Origin: Senegalia massiliensis
GTDB lineage: Bacteria > Bacillota > Clostridia > Tissierellales > SIT17
Length of the DNA stretch: 64,000 nt
Reading direction: 5' to 3'
Assembly (NCBI RefSeq): GCF_900626135.1
Contig: NZ_LR130785.1
Location: 113,120 to 177,119 of the forward strand
Shown here: one piece after another, positions 54,158 through 63,887 of the stretch
How positions within the stretch are numbered: position 1 is the first letter of the stretch
How the letters are laid out: each line of letters opens with the position of its first letter
Position numbers and translations under genes: made by a program
The notes under the pieces: model-generated
Database searches by the model: none
Told to the model about the DNA's origin: nothing
What the model saw: only the letters and a program-made list of their open reading frames with translations

Positions 54158-56166
54158 TATTCCTCACCTTCCTTAAGAAATTCATCTATTGCTTGTTCAA
54201 GCTTAGATTTTGCTTGTTCTATATCTACATTGTCTAACTGAGCTCCTGCCACTGTCAAGTGACCTCCGCCTCCTAATTTTTCAAGTATTAACTGTACACT
54301 TATATCCCCTAATGATCTTCCAGATATATGAATTCTATTATCTGACGGTACAAGCACAAATGAAGCTGAAATACCATTTATATTAAGTAAATCATCAGCT
54401 GACTGTGCTGCAATAAGTATTGAATTATCTGCATCTACATCCATATATGAAATCGCTACTTTACCATTACCTACAACTTTAGCCCTTTCTACAACTTTAG
54501 CTTTAGTAGTAAATGTTTCTAAATCATCCTGAAATAATAATCTAACTGAAGTAGTATCAGCCCCAGCTCGTCTAAGCATAGAGGCAGCTTCAAATGTTCT
54601 AACTCCTGTTTTAAATGTAAAACTTTTAGTATCAACACTTATACCTGATAATAAAGCTTCTGCTTCAAATTTTTCTATTTCCATTTTTTCACTCATTAAA
54701 TAATATAATATCTCAGTAATTAACTCACAAGTTGAAGAGGCATATGGTTCTAAATATACTAACAATGGATTTTCTATAAACTCTGCTCCTCTTCTATGAT
54801 GGTCTATAAGTACTACTTTATCTACTATTTCCAATAAATCTGGTGCTTCAGTAGAACTAGGTCTATGAATATCCACTACTACACATAAAGAGTCATTTTC
54901 TGCCATGTCTATAGCTTCCTCAGGAGATATAATATAATCCATATATTCAGGATGTTCTTCTTTTAACTTATTATATAAGTTTTTTATAGAAGGATTCACT
55001 TCAGAAAGTACAATGTACCCTTCTTTATTTCTATACTTAACAGCACTTAAAACACCTATTGCTGCTCCTAAACTATCCATATCAGGATTCTGGTGACCCA
55101 TTATGAATACTTTGTCTGTTTGATCAATTAACTGACGTAAAGCATGTGCTATAACTCTTGCTTTAACTTTAGTTCTTTTTTCAACTGCTTTACTCTTTCC
55201 TCCATAAAAACTTAATTTTTCTATTTTTTTAACTACAGCCTGATCTCCACCTCTACCAAGAGCTATATCTATTGCACCTCTTGCAAATTCATAACTCTCT
55301 GCAGGACTTTTCCCATTTACACCTATTCCCATACTAAGTGTAACTGCAGTTTTATTTCCTTTGTCTATATTTCTTATATCATCTAATATTGCAAACTTTT
55401 TATTTTCTAAGTTAGATAAATGTTGATTTTCAAATACAATTATATATTTATCTGTTTCATATTTTCTTATAAATCCGTTTATTCTAGAGGTAAATGTATT
55501 TAACTTCTTATCTATCTCTGCAAGTACTATAGGTCTTTTTGTTTCATCAGTATCTTTCATTACCTCATCATAATTATCAACTTCTACTAAACATATATTC
55601 ATTTTTTCATCATTATATTTTTGTTTTAATATAGTAAGTGTAGTATTATCTAACCAATAGAGCATAATTAAATAATCTTTATCTGAATTTTTCTTATTTA
55701 CCTTTACTATATTATATAATATTTTATAATTTCTATCTTTAAATACTACATCTATATTTTTATCTTTTTTATCACTGGTTATATCTTTAATATTAAAAGA
55801 AGGTACAATATCTTCTATGTTTTCCTCTAATATATCTCTTTCTTCAACCATTTCGCTAAATCGAGGATTATACCAGCTAATCTTTCCATCTAATTCTATC
55901 ATCATAAAAGGTAAAGGTAAATTAAGTATAGCATGCTTTGTTGCCGAATCAAATTCATCCATTAGTCCTTCTATATATTTTGTCCATTCAACTTTTCTAA
56001 TATGAACATTTCGCCAATGATTGAATATTAAGTAAGCTAAAAGTAAAACACCTACACCTGCTATTATTGGTTCATAAAAAAACAGTATTAATACAAATAT
56101 ACCTATTATAAATAAGTATATCTTATTATCAAAATTTAAAAATTTAAAACCTTTTTCTCTAGCCAT
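54157..56166 (-). CDS. gdpP: Cyclic-di-AMP phosphodiesterase GdpP
   Basis: 669 residues. Two N-terminal TM helices (about 13-50), a PAS-like domain (about 70-170), a degenerate GGDEF domain (about 175-310), and a DHH/DHHA1 phosphodiesterase module with [13 protein letters not shown] (about 353-365), VLIDHHRRG and [13 protein letters not shown]. It hydrolyses c-di-AMP and so affects osmotic balance, cell wall and beta-lactam tolerance. Upstream is the yybS-like gene (13 bases). Confidence 0.96.
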   Translation of the reverse strand: MAREKGFKFLNFDNKIYLFIIGIFVLILFFYEPIIAGVGVLLLAYLIFNHWRNVHIRKVEWTKYIEGLMDEFDSATKHAILNLPLPFMMIELDGKISWYNPRFSEMVEERDILEENIEDIVPSFNIKDITSDKKDKNIDVVFKDRNYKILYNIVKVNKKNSDKDYLIMLYWLDNTTLTILKQKYNDEKMNICLVEVDNYDEVMKDTDETKRPIVLAEIDKKLNTFTSRINGFIRKYETDKYIIVFENQHLSNLENKKFAILDDIRNIDKGNKTAVTLSMGIGVNGKSPAESYEFARGAIDIALGRGGDQAVVKKIEKLSFYGGKSKAVEKRTKVKARVIAHALRQLIDQTDKVFIMGHQNPDMDSLGAAIGVLSAVKYRNKEGYIVLSEVNPSIKNLYNKLKEEHPEYMDYIISPEEAIDMAENDSLCVVVDIHRPSSTEAPDLLEIVDKVVLIDHHRRGAEFIENPLLVYLEPYASSTCELITEILYYLMSEKMEIEKFEAEALLSGISVDTKSFTFKTGVRTFEAASMLRRAGADTTSVRLLFQDDLETFTTKAKVVERAKVVGNGKVAISYMDVDADNSILIAAQSADDLLNINGISASFVLVPSDNRIHISGRSLGDISVQLILEKLGGGGHLTVAGAQLDNVDIEQAKSKLEQAIDEFLKEGEE

Positions 56167-56179
56167 TATTAAGCCTCCA

Positions 56180-57127
56180 CTATTTGTCCTCTTTTAATTT
56201 TCTAAAATCCATTATTGTATCTACTAAACCTACAAATGATATTATTAACATAAGTGGACTTGATAATATTAAAAATGCTATTATAACTCCTCTTAATATA
56301 CTATTAATGTTAGTTTTATTAAGTAAATATACTATAACAGCTAATCCTTGCAAGAAAAACAAAAATACAACTAATATAGATATATTTAAAGTTATTGTAT
56401 CATAATTAAACAATTTATAGTAGCTTATGATAAACGATAATATAGCAATAACTACTATTCCACTTCCTATATTACTTGGTAATCTAAATTTAGAAAACAA
56501 AGGCATCTTTATATTTTTATATCTAAGTCTTTTCAATGTAGCAATGGATATAAAATAATTTATATAGTTAGTAAAAAGAGAAACTATTATCAACATAGCA
56601 GGAAATATAAGTATAGTATTATCTAATAAAATTGTATATTTATCTATTAATTCTTCTATTCGATAAGAAGATATTTCCATCTCTTTAAGAAGACTTTCTT
56701 GTGTAGATAATATAAAATCTACCTGTTCTTTTAATAAGTCATAAAAATTAACTCCTGTAATATATCCTGTGATAATTAATGATGTTACTATTGATATAAA
56801 GGATACAATTGTACCAATCACTATGATTTTATATGAATTATATTTTCTATTAATCATATAAGCAATAGCTACTGCTAATGGTCCAAAAATTATAGTTACA
56901 AATAAAGCAGTAAGAGGATCTATTAATATTGAAACCAGTATAAAAGAAGCAAATACTGTAAGTATACTAGATTTAACATTATGCCTTATTCCTAATATAA
57001 TAAATGGAACTGGGTATATCAATAATATTATTGGAGTTAAATATAACCCTAAAAATACAAATATAGTCATAAGTGACACAATAACTGCAGATTCAGTTAT
57101 AATACGTGTCTTTTCATTTAAATTCAA
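56180..57127 (-). CDS. YybS-like membrane protein (DUF2232)
   Basis: The start is taken at the TTG at 57127, 6 bases after AGAGGTG; a GTG nine bases earlier lies inside that site. About 315 residues with 8 or so TM helices and charged ends, the DUF2232 layout. The last residues, [15 protein letters not shown], are typical. In Bacillus yybS lies next to yybT (gdpP), as here. Molecular function unknown. Confidence 0.85.
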   Translation of the reverse strand: MNLNEKTRIITESAVIVSLMTIFVFLGLYLTPIILLIYPVPFIILGIRHNVKSSILTVFASFILVSILIDPLTALFVTIIFGPLAVAIAYMINRKYNSYKIIVIGTIVSFISIVTSLIITGYITGVNFYDLLKEQVDFILSTQESLLKEMEISSYRIEELIDKYTILLDNTILIFPAMLIIVSLFTNYINYFISIATLKRLRYKNIKMPLFSKFRLPSNIGSGIVVIAILSFIISYYKLFNYDTITLNISILVVFLFFLQGLAVIVYLLNKTNINSILRGVIIAFLILSSPLMLIISFVGLVDTIMDFRKLKEDK

Positions 57128-57139
57128 AAATCTCACCTC

Positions 57140-57466
57140 TTATTTTCTAATCTTTTTAAAATACTCTAAAAATCTATTTAAATCTCCATACCAATTTTCT
57201 ATCTTATGATTTTCTGCAATTCCCAGTTTTACTTTTTTTTCAACTTTATTATCAATTTCTTCAAAAGATAAACCAAGTCTTTTTCCTAACAAATAAGTAA
57301 CTAATATAATATTTGCTAAGCAATCAAGTAAAGCCTCTTGTCCTTCTTTTACTCCTTTATATAAAAGATTAAATAATAAAGAGACTGAATTCAACATTTC
57401 TATTTTTAACCACTCTATAACTCTTATGTTTTTAGTTATATCAATGTTATCATTTTTGAACCCCAA
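57140..57466 (-). CDS. MazG-like family protein
   Basis: The start is taken at the TTG at 57466, 8 bases after AAAGGAG; the frame also has ATGs at 57490 and 57475 that lie before or inside this site. About 108 residues, mostly helical, with IEWLKIEMLNSVSLLFNLLYKG and ALLDCLANIILVTYLLGKRLG, a reduced all-alpha NTP-pyrophosphatase-like fold. Such genes occur beside rpsR/ssb in Clostridia. Activity unproven. Confidence 0.75.
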   Translation of the reverse strand: MGFKNDNIDITKNIRVIEWLKIEMLNSVSLLFNLLYKGVKEGQEALLDCLANIILVTYLLGKRLGLSFEEIDNKVEKKVKLGIAENHKIENWYGDLNRFLEYFKKIRK

Positions 57467-57547
57467 ATATTTCATCTCCTTTAATTTCATAAGAATGTAT
57501 TATAATATATTATATTATATTTCCACTAGATTTAACAACAATACAAT

Positions 57548-57578
57548 TAAAAAAAGAAGGATTTCTCCTTCTTTTAAT
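57548..57578 (-). terminator. Terminator of rpsF-ssb-rpsR
   Basis: A 10-bp stem AAAAGAAGGA / TCCTTCTTTT with loop GAAA on the minus strand, followed by a run of T, immediately after the rpsR stop. Confidence 0.92.
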
Positions 57579-57812
57579 TTATTCTGCTGTATATGGTAAT
57601 AATGCTACTGTTCTAGCTCTTTTTATAGCTCTTGTAACTCCTCTTTGATGAGTAGCACAAGTACCTGTAATTCTTCTTGGAAGAATTTTACCTCTTTCAG
57701 TAACATATTTTTTTAATCTATTTAAATCTTTATAATCTATATGATCAACATTATCTACGCAAAAATTACATACTTTTCTTCTTCTACCAAAATTTCTTCT
57801 TGCCATTTTCAT
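57579..57812 (-). CDS. rpsR: 30S ribosomal protein S18
   Basis: 77 residues with [15 protein letters not shown] at the start, keeping a CxxC-type pair (a zinc-form S18), [23 protein letters not shown] and [18 protein letters not shown]. Complete. Last gene of rpsF-ssb-rpsR, 9 bases after ssb. Confidence 0.98.
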   Translation of the reverse strand: MKMARRNFGRRRKVCNFCVDNVDHIDYKDLNRLKKYVTERGKILPRRITGTCATHQRGVTRAIKRARTVALLPYTAE

Positions 57813-57821
57813 TTCCCTCCT

Positions 57822-58274
57822 TTAGAATGGAATATCTTCATCGTCTACAGGTTGGAATCCATCAGCACCAGAGAAGTCCATAGAGTCATTATTGGAACTA
57901 TTATTATAGCCCTTGTTTGAAGAATTATTATTATCTCCCCACTCTAGAAATTGAACTCTTTCAGCTATAACTTCAGTCATGTATACTCTTTGCCCTTGTG
58001 CATTTTCATAGCTTCTTGTTTCTATTCTACCTTCAACTGCTACAAGTCTACCTTTAGAAAGATAATTTGCACAATTTTCTGCTTGTCTTCCCCAAACTAC
58101 GGTCCTCAAGAAATCTGCTGTAGGCTTTCCTTGCTGTTCAAATTCTTGTCTTTTATCTCGAGATAGATTCTTATCTACTGCCAGTGTAAATGTAGAAACA
58201 GCTGTTCCATTTCCGGCTAAGAATCTTAATTCTGGGTCCGCCGTTAATCTTCCAATTAAAATCACTTTATTCAC
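57822..58274 (-). CDS. ssb: Single-stranded DNA-binding protein
   Basis: 150 residues. OB-fold domain (about 1-108) starting MNKVILIGRLTADPELRF, a Ser/Asn-rich linker and the acidic partner-binding tip DEDIPF at the C-terminus. It coats single-stranded DNA and recruits repair and replication proteins. Middle gene of the rpsF operon. Confidence 0.98.
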   Translation of the reverse strand: MNKVILIGRLTADPELRFLAGNGTAVSTFTLAVDKNLSRDKRQEFEQQGKPTADFLRTVVWGRQAENCANYLSKGRLVAVEGRIETRSYENAQGQRVYMTEVIAERVQFLEWGDNNNSSNKGYNNSSNNDSMDFSGADGFQPVDDEDIPF

Positions 58275-58294
58275 AAAGTTCGACCCCCTCTAAT

Positions 58295-58579
58295 TTACTG
58301 TTCGTCTCTTACTACCATAAGTCTCATTATACCTTCTGTAATCTTTGCAACTCTTTCCAATTCTTTAACAACTTCAGTTTCAGAATTAAATGTCATCACT
58401 ATATAGTATCCTTCTGTTAAATCATTGATTTCATAAGCAAGTTTTCTAACTCCCCATTCATCAATGTTTGTGATTTCACCTTTTGCTTCTATAATATTTT
58501 TAAATTTATCAAAAATACCATTTCTTTTTTCTTCTTCTAAAGAAGTTTCAAATATAAATACTCCTTCATAATTTCTCAT
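58295..58579 (-). CDS. rpsF: 30S ribosomal protein S6
   Basis: 94 residues, with MRNYEGVFIFETSLEEE at the start and KLAYEINDLTEGYYIVMTFN in the middle. It pairs with S18 in the small subunit. RBS AAGGAGGTG. First gene of the operon, behind a strong promoter and a hairpin leader. Confidence 0.98.
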   Translation of the reverse strand: MRNYEGVFIFETSLEEEKRNGIFDKFKNIIEAKGEITNIDEWGVRKLAYEINDLTEGYYIVMTFNSETEVVKELERVAKITEGIMRLMVVRDEQ

Positions 58580-58604
58580 CTATTTCACCTCCTTATGGAC
58601 TTTG

Positions 58605-58620
58605 GCCCTAAAAAAAGGGC
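58605..58620 (-). promoter_or_regulatory. Hairpin in the rpsF leader
   Basis: The ~55-base leader contains GCCCT-T6-AGGGC, followed by CAAAGTCC and then the RBS. S6:S18 is known to bind its own leader in many bacteria, through a hairpin with a CCG element. I do not see a clear CCG bulge here, so this is only a candidate. Confidence 0.35.
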
Positions 58621-58640
58621 AAGGATGTTTCCATCAATAT

Positions 58641-58669
58641 ATTATACCATTTTTATAGTATATATGCAA
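58641..58669 (-). promoter_or_regulatory. Promoter of rpsF-ssb-rpsR
   Basis: Minus strand: -35 TTGCAT, 17-bp spacer, extended -10 TGGTATAAT. It starts right after the terminator of the aminotransferase gene. Confidence 0.8.
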
Positions 58670-58704
58670 ATAAAATCTTGAGGAAACTTCCTCAAGATTT
58701 TATT
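58669..58704 (-). terminator. Terminator after the aminotransferase
   Basis: A 17-bp perfect stem (core AAAATCTTGAGGAA) with a 2-base nominal loop, ending in TTTTATTT on the minus strand, 2 bases after the stop codon. Confidence 0.9.
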
Positions 58705-58706
58705 AT

Positions 58707-59891
58707 TTAAATCATCTCTTTTATAGATTCTGCAAGTCTTTTAACTCCAATTACTATTCTCTCTTCATCCATATTTGAATAATTTATCCTAAGTGTATTT
58801 TCGTTTCCACCATTAGGATAGAATGATCCTCCCGGAACAAAAGCTACTTTCTTTTCTATACATTTAGTAGCCAGGTCACGTGCATTTATACTTTCAGGTA
58901 ATGTTACCCAAGTAAATAATCCACCTTCTGGCACAGTGAATTCTATATCCTCTGGAAATTCTTCTCTCATAGTTTTAATCATTAAATCACGTCTTTTACT
59001 ATATACTGATTTTATCTTTTCAATATGTTCATCTAAATCATATTCAGTTAAAAACCTATCTAAAATCATCTGTGAAAAAGTACTAGCTTGTAAATCTGCA
59101 CCTTGCTTTATAAGTATATATTTATTTAATACTTCATAATCTGCACAAGTCCAACCTAATCTAAATCCTGGACATAATGTTTTAGAGAAAGTTCCTAAAA
59201 ATATTACTCTACCTTCTGTATCAAAAGATTTTATAGATGGAGGCATTTCTCCTTCAAATCTTAATTCTCCATAAGGATTATCCTCAACTATTGGTAAATT
59301 ATATTTATTAGCAAGTTCTATTACTTTTTTTCTTCTCTCTACAGACCAAGTTCTTCCAGATGGATTTTGAAAATCTGGTATTACATAAAGTACTTTAACA
59401 TTATCTGTAGTTTTTAACACCTTTTCTAGCTCTTCCACATTCATTCCATCATCATCTGTTGGAATTTCAATGAATTTAGGTTCATAAGCTTTAAATGCAT
59501 TTAATGCACCAAGGTAACTAGGACTTTCGCATAATACTACATCATCTTTATCTAAAAATATCTTTCCTGTAAAATCAAGACCTTGTTGAGAACCACTAGT
59601 AATTAATATGTTTTTCATGTCTGTATCTACACCATATTTTTTCATTCTCTTAGCTATTTTCTCTCTTAAAGGATCATATCCTTCAGTAGGTCCATATTGA
59701 AGAGCTTTTGTTCCCATATCCTCTAATACTTTCATACTCATTTCTTTTATTTCTTCTACTGGAAATAATTCAGGAGCAGGTAATCCTCCAGCAAATGATA
59801 TTATTTCAGGTTGTTGAGTTAATTTCAACAACTCTCTAATTTCTGATGCTTTTATTCCATCCATTCTCTTTGAATAATTTAATTTCATCAT
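58707..59891 (-). CDS. PLP-dependent class I/II aminotransferase (LysN / 2-aminoadipate type)
   Basis: 394 residues without the N-terminal GntR domain of MocR proteins. It begins with KLNYSKRMDGIKASEIRELL and SFAGGLPAPELFP, and the PLP lysine is in GTFSKTLCPGFRLGW (about 236-250). The group includes 2-aminoadipate, aromatic and branched-chain aminotransferases with broad specificity; the substrate is not certain. RBS GGGGGTG. Monocistronic, between two terminator/promoter regions. Confidence 0.88.
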   Translation of the reverse strand: MMKLNYSKRMDGIKASEIRELLKLTQQPEIISFAGGLPAPELFPVEEIKEMSMKVLEDMGTKALQYGPTEGYDPLREKIAKRMKKYGVDTDMKNILITSGSQQGLDFTGKIFLDKDDVVLCESPSYLGALNAFKAYEPKFIEIPTDDDGMNVEELEKVLKTTDNVKVLYVIPDFQNPSGRTWSVERRKKVIELANKYNLPIVEDNPYGELRFEGEMPPSIKSFDTEGRVIFLGTFSKTLCPGFRLGWTCADYEVLNKYILIKQGADLQASTFSQMILDRFLTEYDLDEHIEKIKSVYSKRRDLMIKTMREEFPEDIEFTVPEGGLFTWVTLPESINARDLATKCIEKKVAFVPGGSFYPNGGNENTLRINYSNMDEERIVIGVKRLAESIKEMI

Positions 59892-59982
59892 TACACCCCC
59901 ACTTTTTTAAAAACGTTTTCCTTAATCTATATTTTACTAAAAATAAAATTATTTGTCCAATTACATTTTTGTTTTGTTTACT

Positions 59983-60174
59983 TTACTGATCATTTACAAT
60001 AGATTTTATTCTCTTATCTAATTTTCTTCTTGGTATCCAAACTGTTCTATCACAACCAATACATCTTAACTTAAAATCTACTCCTGATCTCAAAACTTCC
60101 CATTTATCCTCTCCACATGGATGAACCTTTTTTAATCTTATTACATCTCCAGATTTCAGTCCTATAGTATTCAT
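59983..60174 (-). CDS. DUF951 family protein
   Basis: 63 residues: LKSGDVIRLKKVHPCGEDKWEVLRSG, then RCIGCDRTVWIPRRKLDKRIK. The Cys set (HPCG and CxxC) suggests zinc binding in a small beta-barrel. Often found near mscS and rpsF in Clostridia and Bacillus (YyaB/YyaC area). Function unknown. RBS GAGGTGAAG. Confidence 0.9.
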   Translation of the reverse strand: MNTIGLKSGDVIRLKKVHPCGEDKWEVLRSGVDFKLRCIGCDRTVWIPRRKLDKRIKSIVNDQ

Positions 60175-60251
60175 TTACTTCACCTCTATAATATTTAATA
60201 AAGACAGAATTTCTCTGTCTTTATTATACACTAAAAATATATTTTTTAAAA

Positions 60252-61100
60252 TTATTCTTCTTTTTTGTTATATATAACTCTTTTTTGATAAGGTATCTCT
60301 ATGCCTTCTTTATCAAAAGTATTCTTTATTCTTCTTCTTAATTCTCTCTCTACTCCCCACTGACTCATAGGTTTTGTTTTTGCTACTACTGATATTACAA
60401 CATCAGAACTTCCTAGATTAGATACCCCTAATACAGTAGGACCTTCTAATATATCTTCATTTTCTTCTTTATATTCTTCTGCAACTCTTTTAATGACTTC
60501 TATAGCTTTATCTATATCTTCTTCATAGGCTATACCTACATCAACTAATGCACGCATTTTACCCCTAATCTTGTTAGTAACTATTTCTATTTTTCTATTT
60601 GGAATTATATTTAAAGCACCATCAAAACCACGTATTTTAGTTACTCTTAAACCAAGTTCTTCTACTGTTCCATCAATTCCATCTACAGCTATATAATCAC
60701 CTACTGAAAATTGGTCTTCAAACAATATGAAAAAACCTGTTATAATATCTTCAACTAAGTTTTGGGCTGCAAAACCTATAGCTATAGCACCTATACCAGC
60801 TGCAGCTATTATCCCTTTAGTATCTACTCCAAAAGATTCAAGGATTGATATTCCTGCAATAAAATAAATAACATACTTAGATACACTTTTTGCAGTAGAA
60901 GATAATGTATCTGCTTTTGCTCCATCCATTTTATTGAAATTTGAATTTTTTCTATTATCAAAAAACCTATCGATTAATTTTTTAACTATAGCAATAAATG
61001 TTCCAGCTATAAATAAAATAAGTATTACTTGTAAAACAGTTGAAAGTACTGTTACAAGTAAGGAAGTATCCACATTAATATCTTTTAAATTAAAATCCAC
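60252..61100 (-). CDS. Small-conductance mechanosensitive channel (MscS family)
   Basis: 282 residues. Three N-terminal TM helices (about 15-40, 70-90 and the pore helix 95-120 with GIGAIAIGFAAQNLVED), a beta domain (QFSVGDYIAVDG, GTVEELGLRVTKIR) and a C-terminal alpha/beta domain. It opens under membrane tension to release solutes during hypo-osmotic shock. It follows the DUF3343 gene by 10 bases. Confidence 0.94.
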   Translation of the reverse strand: MDFNLKDINVDTSLLVTVLSTVLQVILILFIAGTFIAIVKKLIDRFFDNRKNSNFNKMDGAKADTLSSTAKSVSKYVIYFIAGISILESFGVDTKGIIAAAGIGAIAIGFAAQNLVEDIITGFFILFEDQFSVGDYIAVDGIDGTVEELGLRVTKIRGFDGALNIIPNRKIEIVTNKIRGKMRALVDVGIAYEEDIDKAIEVIKRVAEEYKEENEDILEGPTVLGVSNLGSSDVVISVVAKTKPMSQWGVERELRRRIKNTFDKEGIEIPYQKRVIYNKKEE

Positions 61101-61110
61101 TTTATCACCT

Positions 61111-61377
61111 CTAAATTAACTTTTCTGCTACTCTCTTTCCTTCTTTTTTATAAATTTTATATATTCCTGAAGTAGAAAGATTATTTTCATGTATTATATC
61201 TTTTATCCAATTTAAATCATTATAATCAAATTTTATGGATAAACCACAACTTACAGAAATTTCTCTAGGTGTAGGAATAGTTTTAATATTAATTTTTTGA
61301 CTTTTTATTTCTTTTTCTGACTTTATAGCATGATGGGTAGAATCAAATGCTATAACATACATTTCATTATTTAACAA
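61111..61377 (-). CDS. DUF3343 family protein
   Basis: 88 residues, probably from the TTG at 61377 (GAGGTG upstream). It has VIAFDSTHHAIKSEKEIKSQ, and TIPTPREISVSCGLSIKF, where the conserved Cys-Gly follows the PTPREIS motif. This small putative Se/S carrier-like family is usually encoded with YedF, which lies 12 bases upstream. Role unproven. Confidence 0.88.
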   Translation of the reverse strand: MLNNEMYVIAFDSTHHAIKSEKEIKSQKINIKTIPTPREISVSCGLSIKFDYNDLNWIKDIIHENNLSTSGIYKIYKKEGKRVAEKLI

Positions 61378-61389
61378 ACTTCACACCTC

Positions 61390-61995
61390 TTATATTGTTA
61401 TTGTATTTGTAGAATTTTTTATCTTTTCAACTATAGTGTACATATTTGTAACTCCACCTACACTTAGTTTATCTGCAATATTATTATAATCTAAACATGT
61501 TCCACAAGATAATATTTCCACCCCAGCTTCTTCTAATGTCTTTAAGTCTTCTAGACATTCAGAACCTTCTACTGTAAGCTTTACTCCATTATTATAAAAT
61601 ACTAATGTAGATGGATATGGAAGTGATTCAGTAAGTGAATAAATGAATCCTTTTATAAGTATTTTTCCTAATTCATCATTTCCTTCTCCCATTTTATCAG
61701 AATTTATAATTATAGTAGTATCTTTAAAAAGGTTTGGTTTACAAATGTTTGTATCTTCTTCCTCTTTAACATTATCTTTTTCACCTTTAACTATATTAAT
61801 AATAAAATTTTCATTATCTTTTGAAACACTATATTCTAAATTCATACTCTTAGATAATTTTGAAACATTTTCTTTAGCTACTTCATTATCTACAATTACA
61901 TCTATTTCACCTTTATCCATAGATTCTAAAGCTTTCTTAGTCATTATTACTGGTTTTGGACAAGCCTGTTCTCTTGCATCTATTTCTTTTACCAC
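61390..61995 (-). CDS. yedF: Sulfurtransferase-like selenium metabolism protein YedF
   Basis: The start is taken at the GTG at 61995, 9 bases after GAGGAG; an ATG three codons earlier abuts that site. About 201 residues: an N-terminal TusA-like domain with the active Cys in ACPKPVIMTKKAL, and a C-terminal DsrE-like domain with SCGTCLDY. YedF fusions are associated with selenium donor metabolism by genomic context. selD and selenocysteine genes are not in this window. Operon yedF-DUF3343-mscS. Confidence 0.9.
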   Translation of the reverse strand: MVKEIDAREQACPKPVIMTKKALESMDKGEIDVIVDNEVAKENVSKLSKSMNLEYSVSKDNENFIINIVKGEKDNVKEEEDTNICKPNLFKDTTIIINSDKMGEGNDELGKILIKGFIYSLTESLPYPSTLVFYNNGVKLTVEGSECLEDLKTLEEAGVEILSCGTCLDYNNIADKLSVGGVTNMYTIVEKIKNSTNTITI

Positions 61996-62070
61996 GAAAA
62001 TCATCTCCTCTAATCAATATATATTAATTATATCATTTTATCCACAAAAACAACCTATTATAGATATAAT

Positions 62071-62658
62071 CTATAATAAGTTTAGTAAGTATAGAAAATT
62101 AGATTGTAAATAATTAATTATAATATCAGGATTATAAAATAAATTTCCTAAAACAGATTGATGTGTTTTGACTGAAATAAAGCTGTCTGTATTTAAAGCT
62201 ATTATAGGTGTTAATAATGCATATATTATAAACACAATTAAAACTCCTTTTATAGCTCCAAATAAAAATCCTGTAAATTTATTGAAAGATTTTAATACAG
62301 GAAGTTTAAAAAATCCATCTACTATTCTTATAAATGCAGATAAAACTATGTTAATTATAAAGTACAAAAATATCATTATGGCTAGACTTATAATTAAGTT
62401 AGTAATAGTATCTGCAGAAAAAATAGCCTGATTATTCATAAAACCATTAATTTTAGGATATATATATTCTTTTATATATGGATAAAATCCAGTATATTCA
62501 TTTAAAAATTCAACTAAATATGGATAAATTGCCCTAGCAATAATTATAGCTATAAATATTTTCAAAAAACTAAATAAGGATAGTATAAATCCTCTATTCC
62601 AGCCATTTAAAGCACTTAAACCTATAATTAAAATGATTATTATATCTATTATATTCAT
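62071..62658 (-). CDS. CvpA-family membrane protein
   Basis: 195 residues with four TM helices; the first segment NIIDIIIILIIGLSALNGWNRGFI and an FRAF-like KSFNKFTGFLFGAIKGVL are typical of CvpA/YshB. Relatives are needed for colicin V production in E. coli and for envelope resistance in others. Biochemical role unknown. RBS GGAAGG. Single gene between ykvI and yedF. Confidence 0.85.
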   Translation of the reverse strand: MNIIDIIIILIIGLSALNGWNRGFILSLFSFLKIFIAIIIARAIYPYLVEFLNEYTGFYPYIKEYIYPKINGFMNNQAIFSADTITNLIISLAIMIFLYFIINIVLSAFIRIVDGFFKLPVLKSFNKFTGFLFGAIKGVLIVFIIYALLTPIIALNTDSFISVKTHQSVLGNLFYNPDIIINYLQSNFLYLLNLL

Positions 62659-62698
62659 AATATTTCCTTCCTTATTTTATCTTTAGTCTATTATATCA

Positions 62699-63766
62699 TT
62701 ATTTATAGTTTTTATAAAATACTTTCAAACCACATAAATAGCATAAGTTCTCTATTACTATAAATAAAATTATAAATAAGCCAAGATATCCAAATAATGG
62801 ATATAGTGTAGATATTAATTTAGAAAATCCTATGTATGATAGCGGAAAGGATAGTAAAGGTAATATAAAAGCCAAGATATTTTTATTTATATTAGTTTCT
62901 TTATTTATTCTTGTTATTAAGCTAAATCCACTTCCTATTGCTGTAGTAAACATAGCAGATAATATTATAAATGCATAAATATATAAAAACAAACTACTTA
63001 TATTAGATGCTATAATTAACATAGGGACTTCAGCTCCTAATATATCATTATACTTAATTAATATAGGTATTAATATAAATAAAGCCATTAAACCTAATAT
63101 ACTTCCACCAAATATACCTACCTTAATTATTTGTTTTTTAGTCTTTAATAATGATTCTATTGTAACAAGTATTACAATGGAAGATAAACTATTATAACTT
63201 ACGTATAATATAGCTGAAGTTATCCAATTACCATTTTTAGTTATATTAATACCATCATTATTGCTAAAGTTTAATCCATTATTGTTTATTATTAAAAATC
63301 CTATGACTACTATTCCAACAATTAAAATAGGTATTAAAATTGAATTTGCATAAGAGAGCCCCTTCATACTAAATAAAAAAACTACTAATGTTAAAAATGA
63401 CATTATAATTATTCCATAAATAAAATTTATATGTAATCTTTCTTTTATTATTGTAGCTCCTCCAGAAATCATTATGGAGTAACTTATAAATAAATATAGA
63501 CTTAATATTTTATCTACAATATTACCAAATCCTCTGCCTAATATCTTTTGTAATAGGTCGTCATAACTCTTTACTTTATCTTGTTTAATTCTATATAAAA
63601 TTATCATAGGTATTATAGAAAATAGTATAGCTGTTATTAAAACTCCATATATTCCTTTTGTTCCATAAACTCCAAAAAAATAAGAGATCTCTTTTCCAGA
63701 TGCAAATCCTGCCCCTATTATTGTTCCTATATATATAAACCCTGCTTTCATAGAATTCCTATCCAT
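62699..63766 (-). CDS. YkvI-like membrane transporter (COG3949)
   Basis: The start is taken at the ATG at 63766, directly behind GAGGAGG; the open frame extends 7 codons further. About 355 residues with 10-11 TM helices. AGFIYIGTIIGAGFASGKEISYFF near the start has the unwound GxGFASG segment of APC-superfamily carriers. Substrate unknown. Upstream are a 16-bp GC-rich palindrome and the rRNA operon. Confidence 0.88.
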   Translation of the reverse strand: MDRNSMKAGFIYIGTIIGAGFASGKEISYFFGVYGTKGIYGVLITAILFSIIPMIILYRIKQDKVKSYDDLLQKILGRGFGNIVDKILSLYLFISYSIMISGGATIIKERLHINFIYGIIIMSFLTLVVFLFSMKGLSYANSILIPILIVGIVVIGFLIINNNGLNFSNNDGINITKNGNWITSAILYVSYNSLSSIVILVTIESLLKTKKQIIKVGIFGGSILGLMALFILIPILIKYNDILGAEVPMLIIASNISSLFLYIYAFIILSAMFTTAIGSGFSLITRINKETNINKNILAFILPLLSFPLSYIGFSKLISTLYPLFGYLGLFIILFIVIENLCYLCGLKVFYKNYK

Positions 63767-63850
63767 TAAAAAACCTCCTCTAAACATTTTATATGTTTAA
63801 AAGGAAGTTTATTATAAATATTTAAGCTTTATTTTCCGACTTTATATGAC

Positions 63851-63866
63851 AATTTCCCGGGAAATT
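63851..63866. repeat. 16-bp GC-centred palindrome
   Basis: A perfect palindrome AATTTCCCGGGAAATT, GC-rich in a very AT-rich context, between the 5S rRNA end and ykvI. No T tract. It could be an operator for ykvI or a processing hairpin after the rRNA. Confidence 0.5.
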
Positions 63867-63887
63867 ATTAAAAATGAGCATAAAAAA

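Noticed and set aside
61643..62113. 156-codon plus-strand open frame
   Set aside because: It lies antisense to yedF, has no ribosome site and its product is low-complexity Ser/Ile/Leu sequence typical of a mirror frame.
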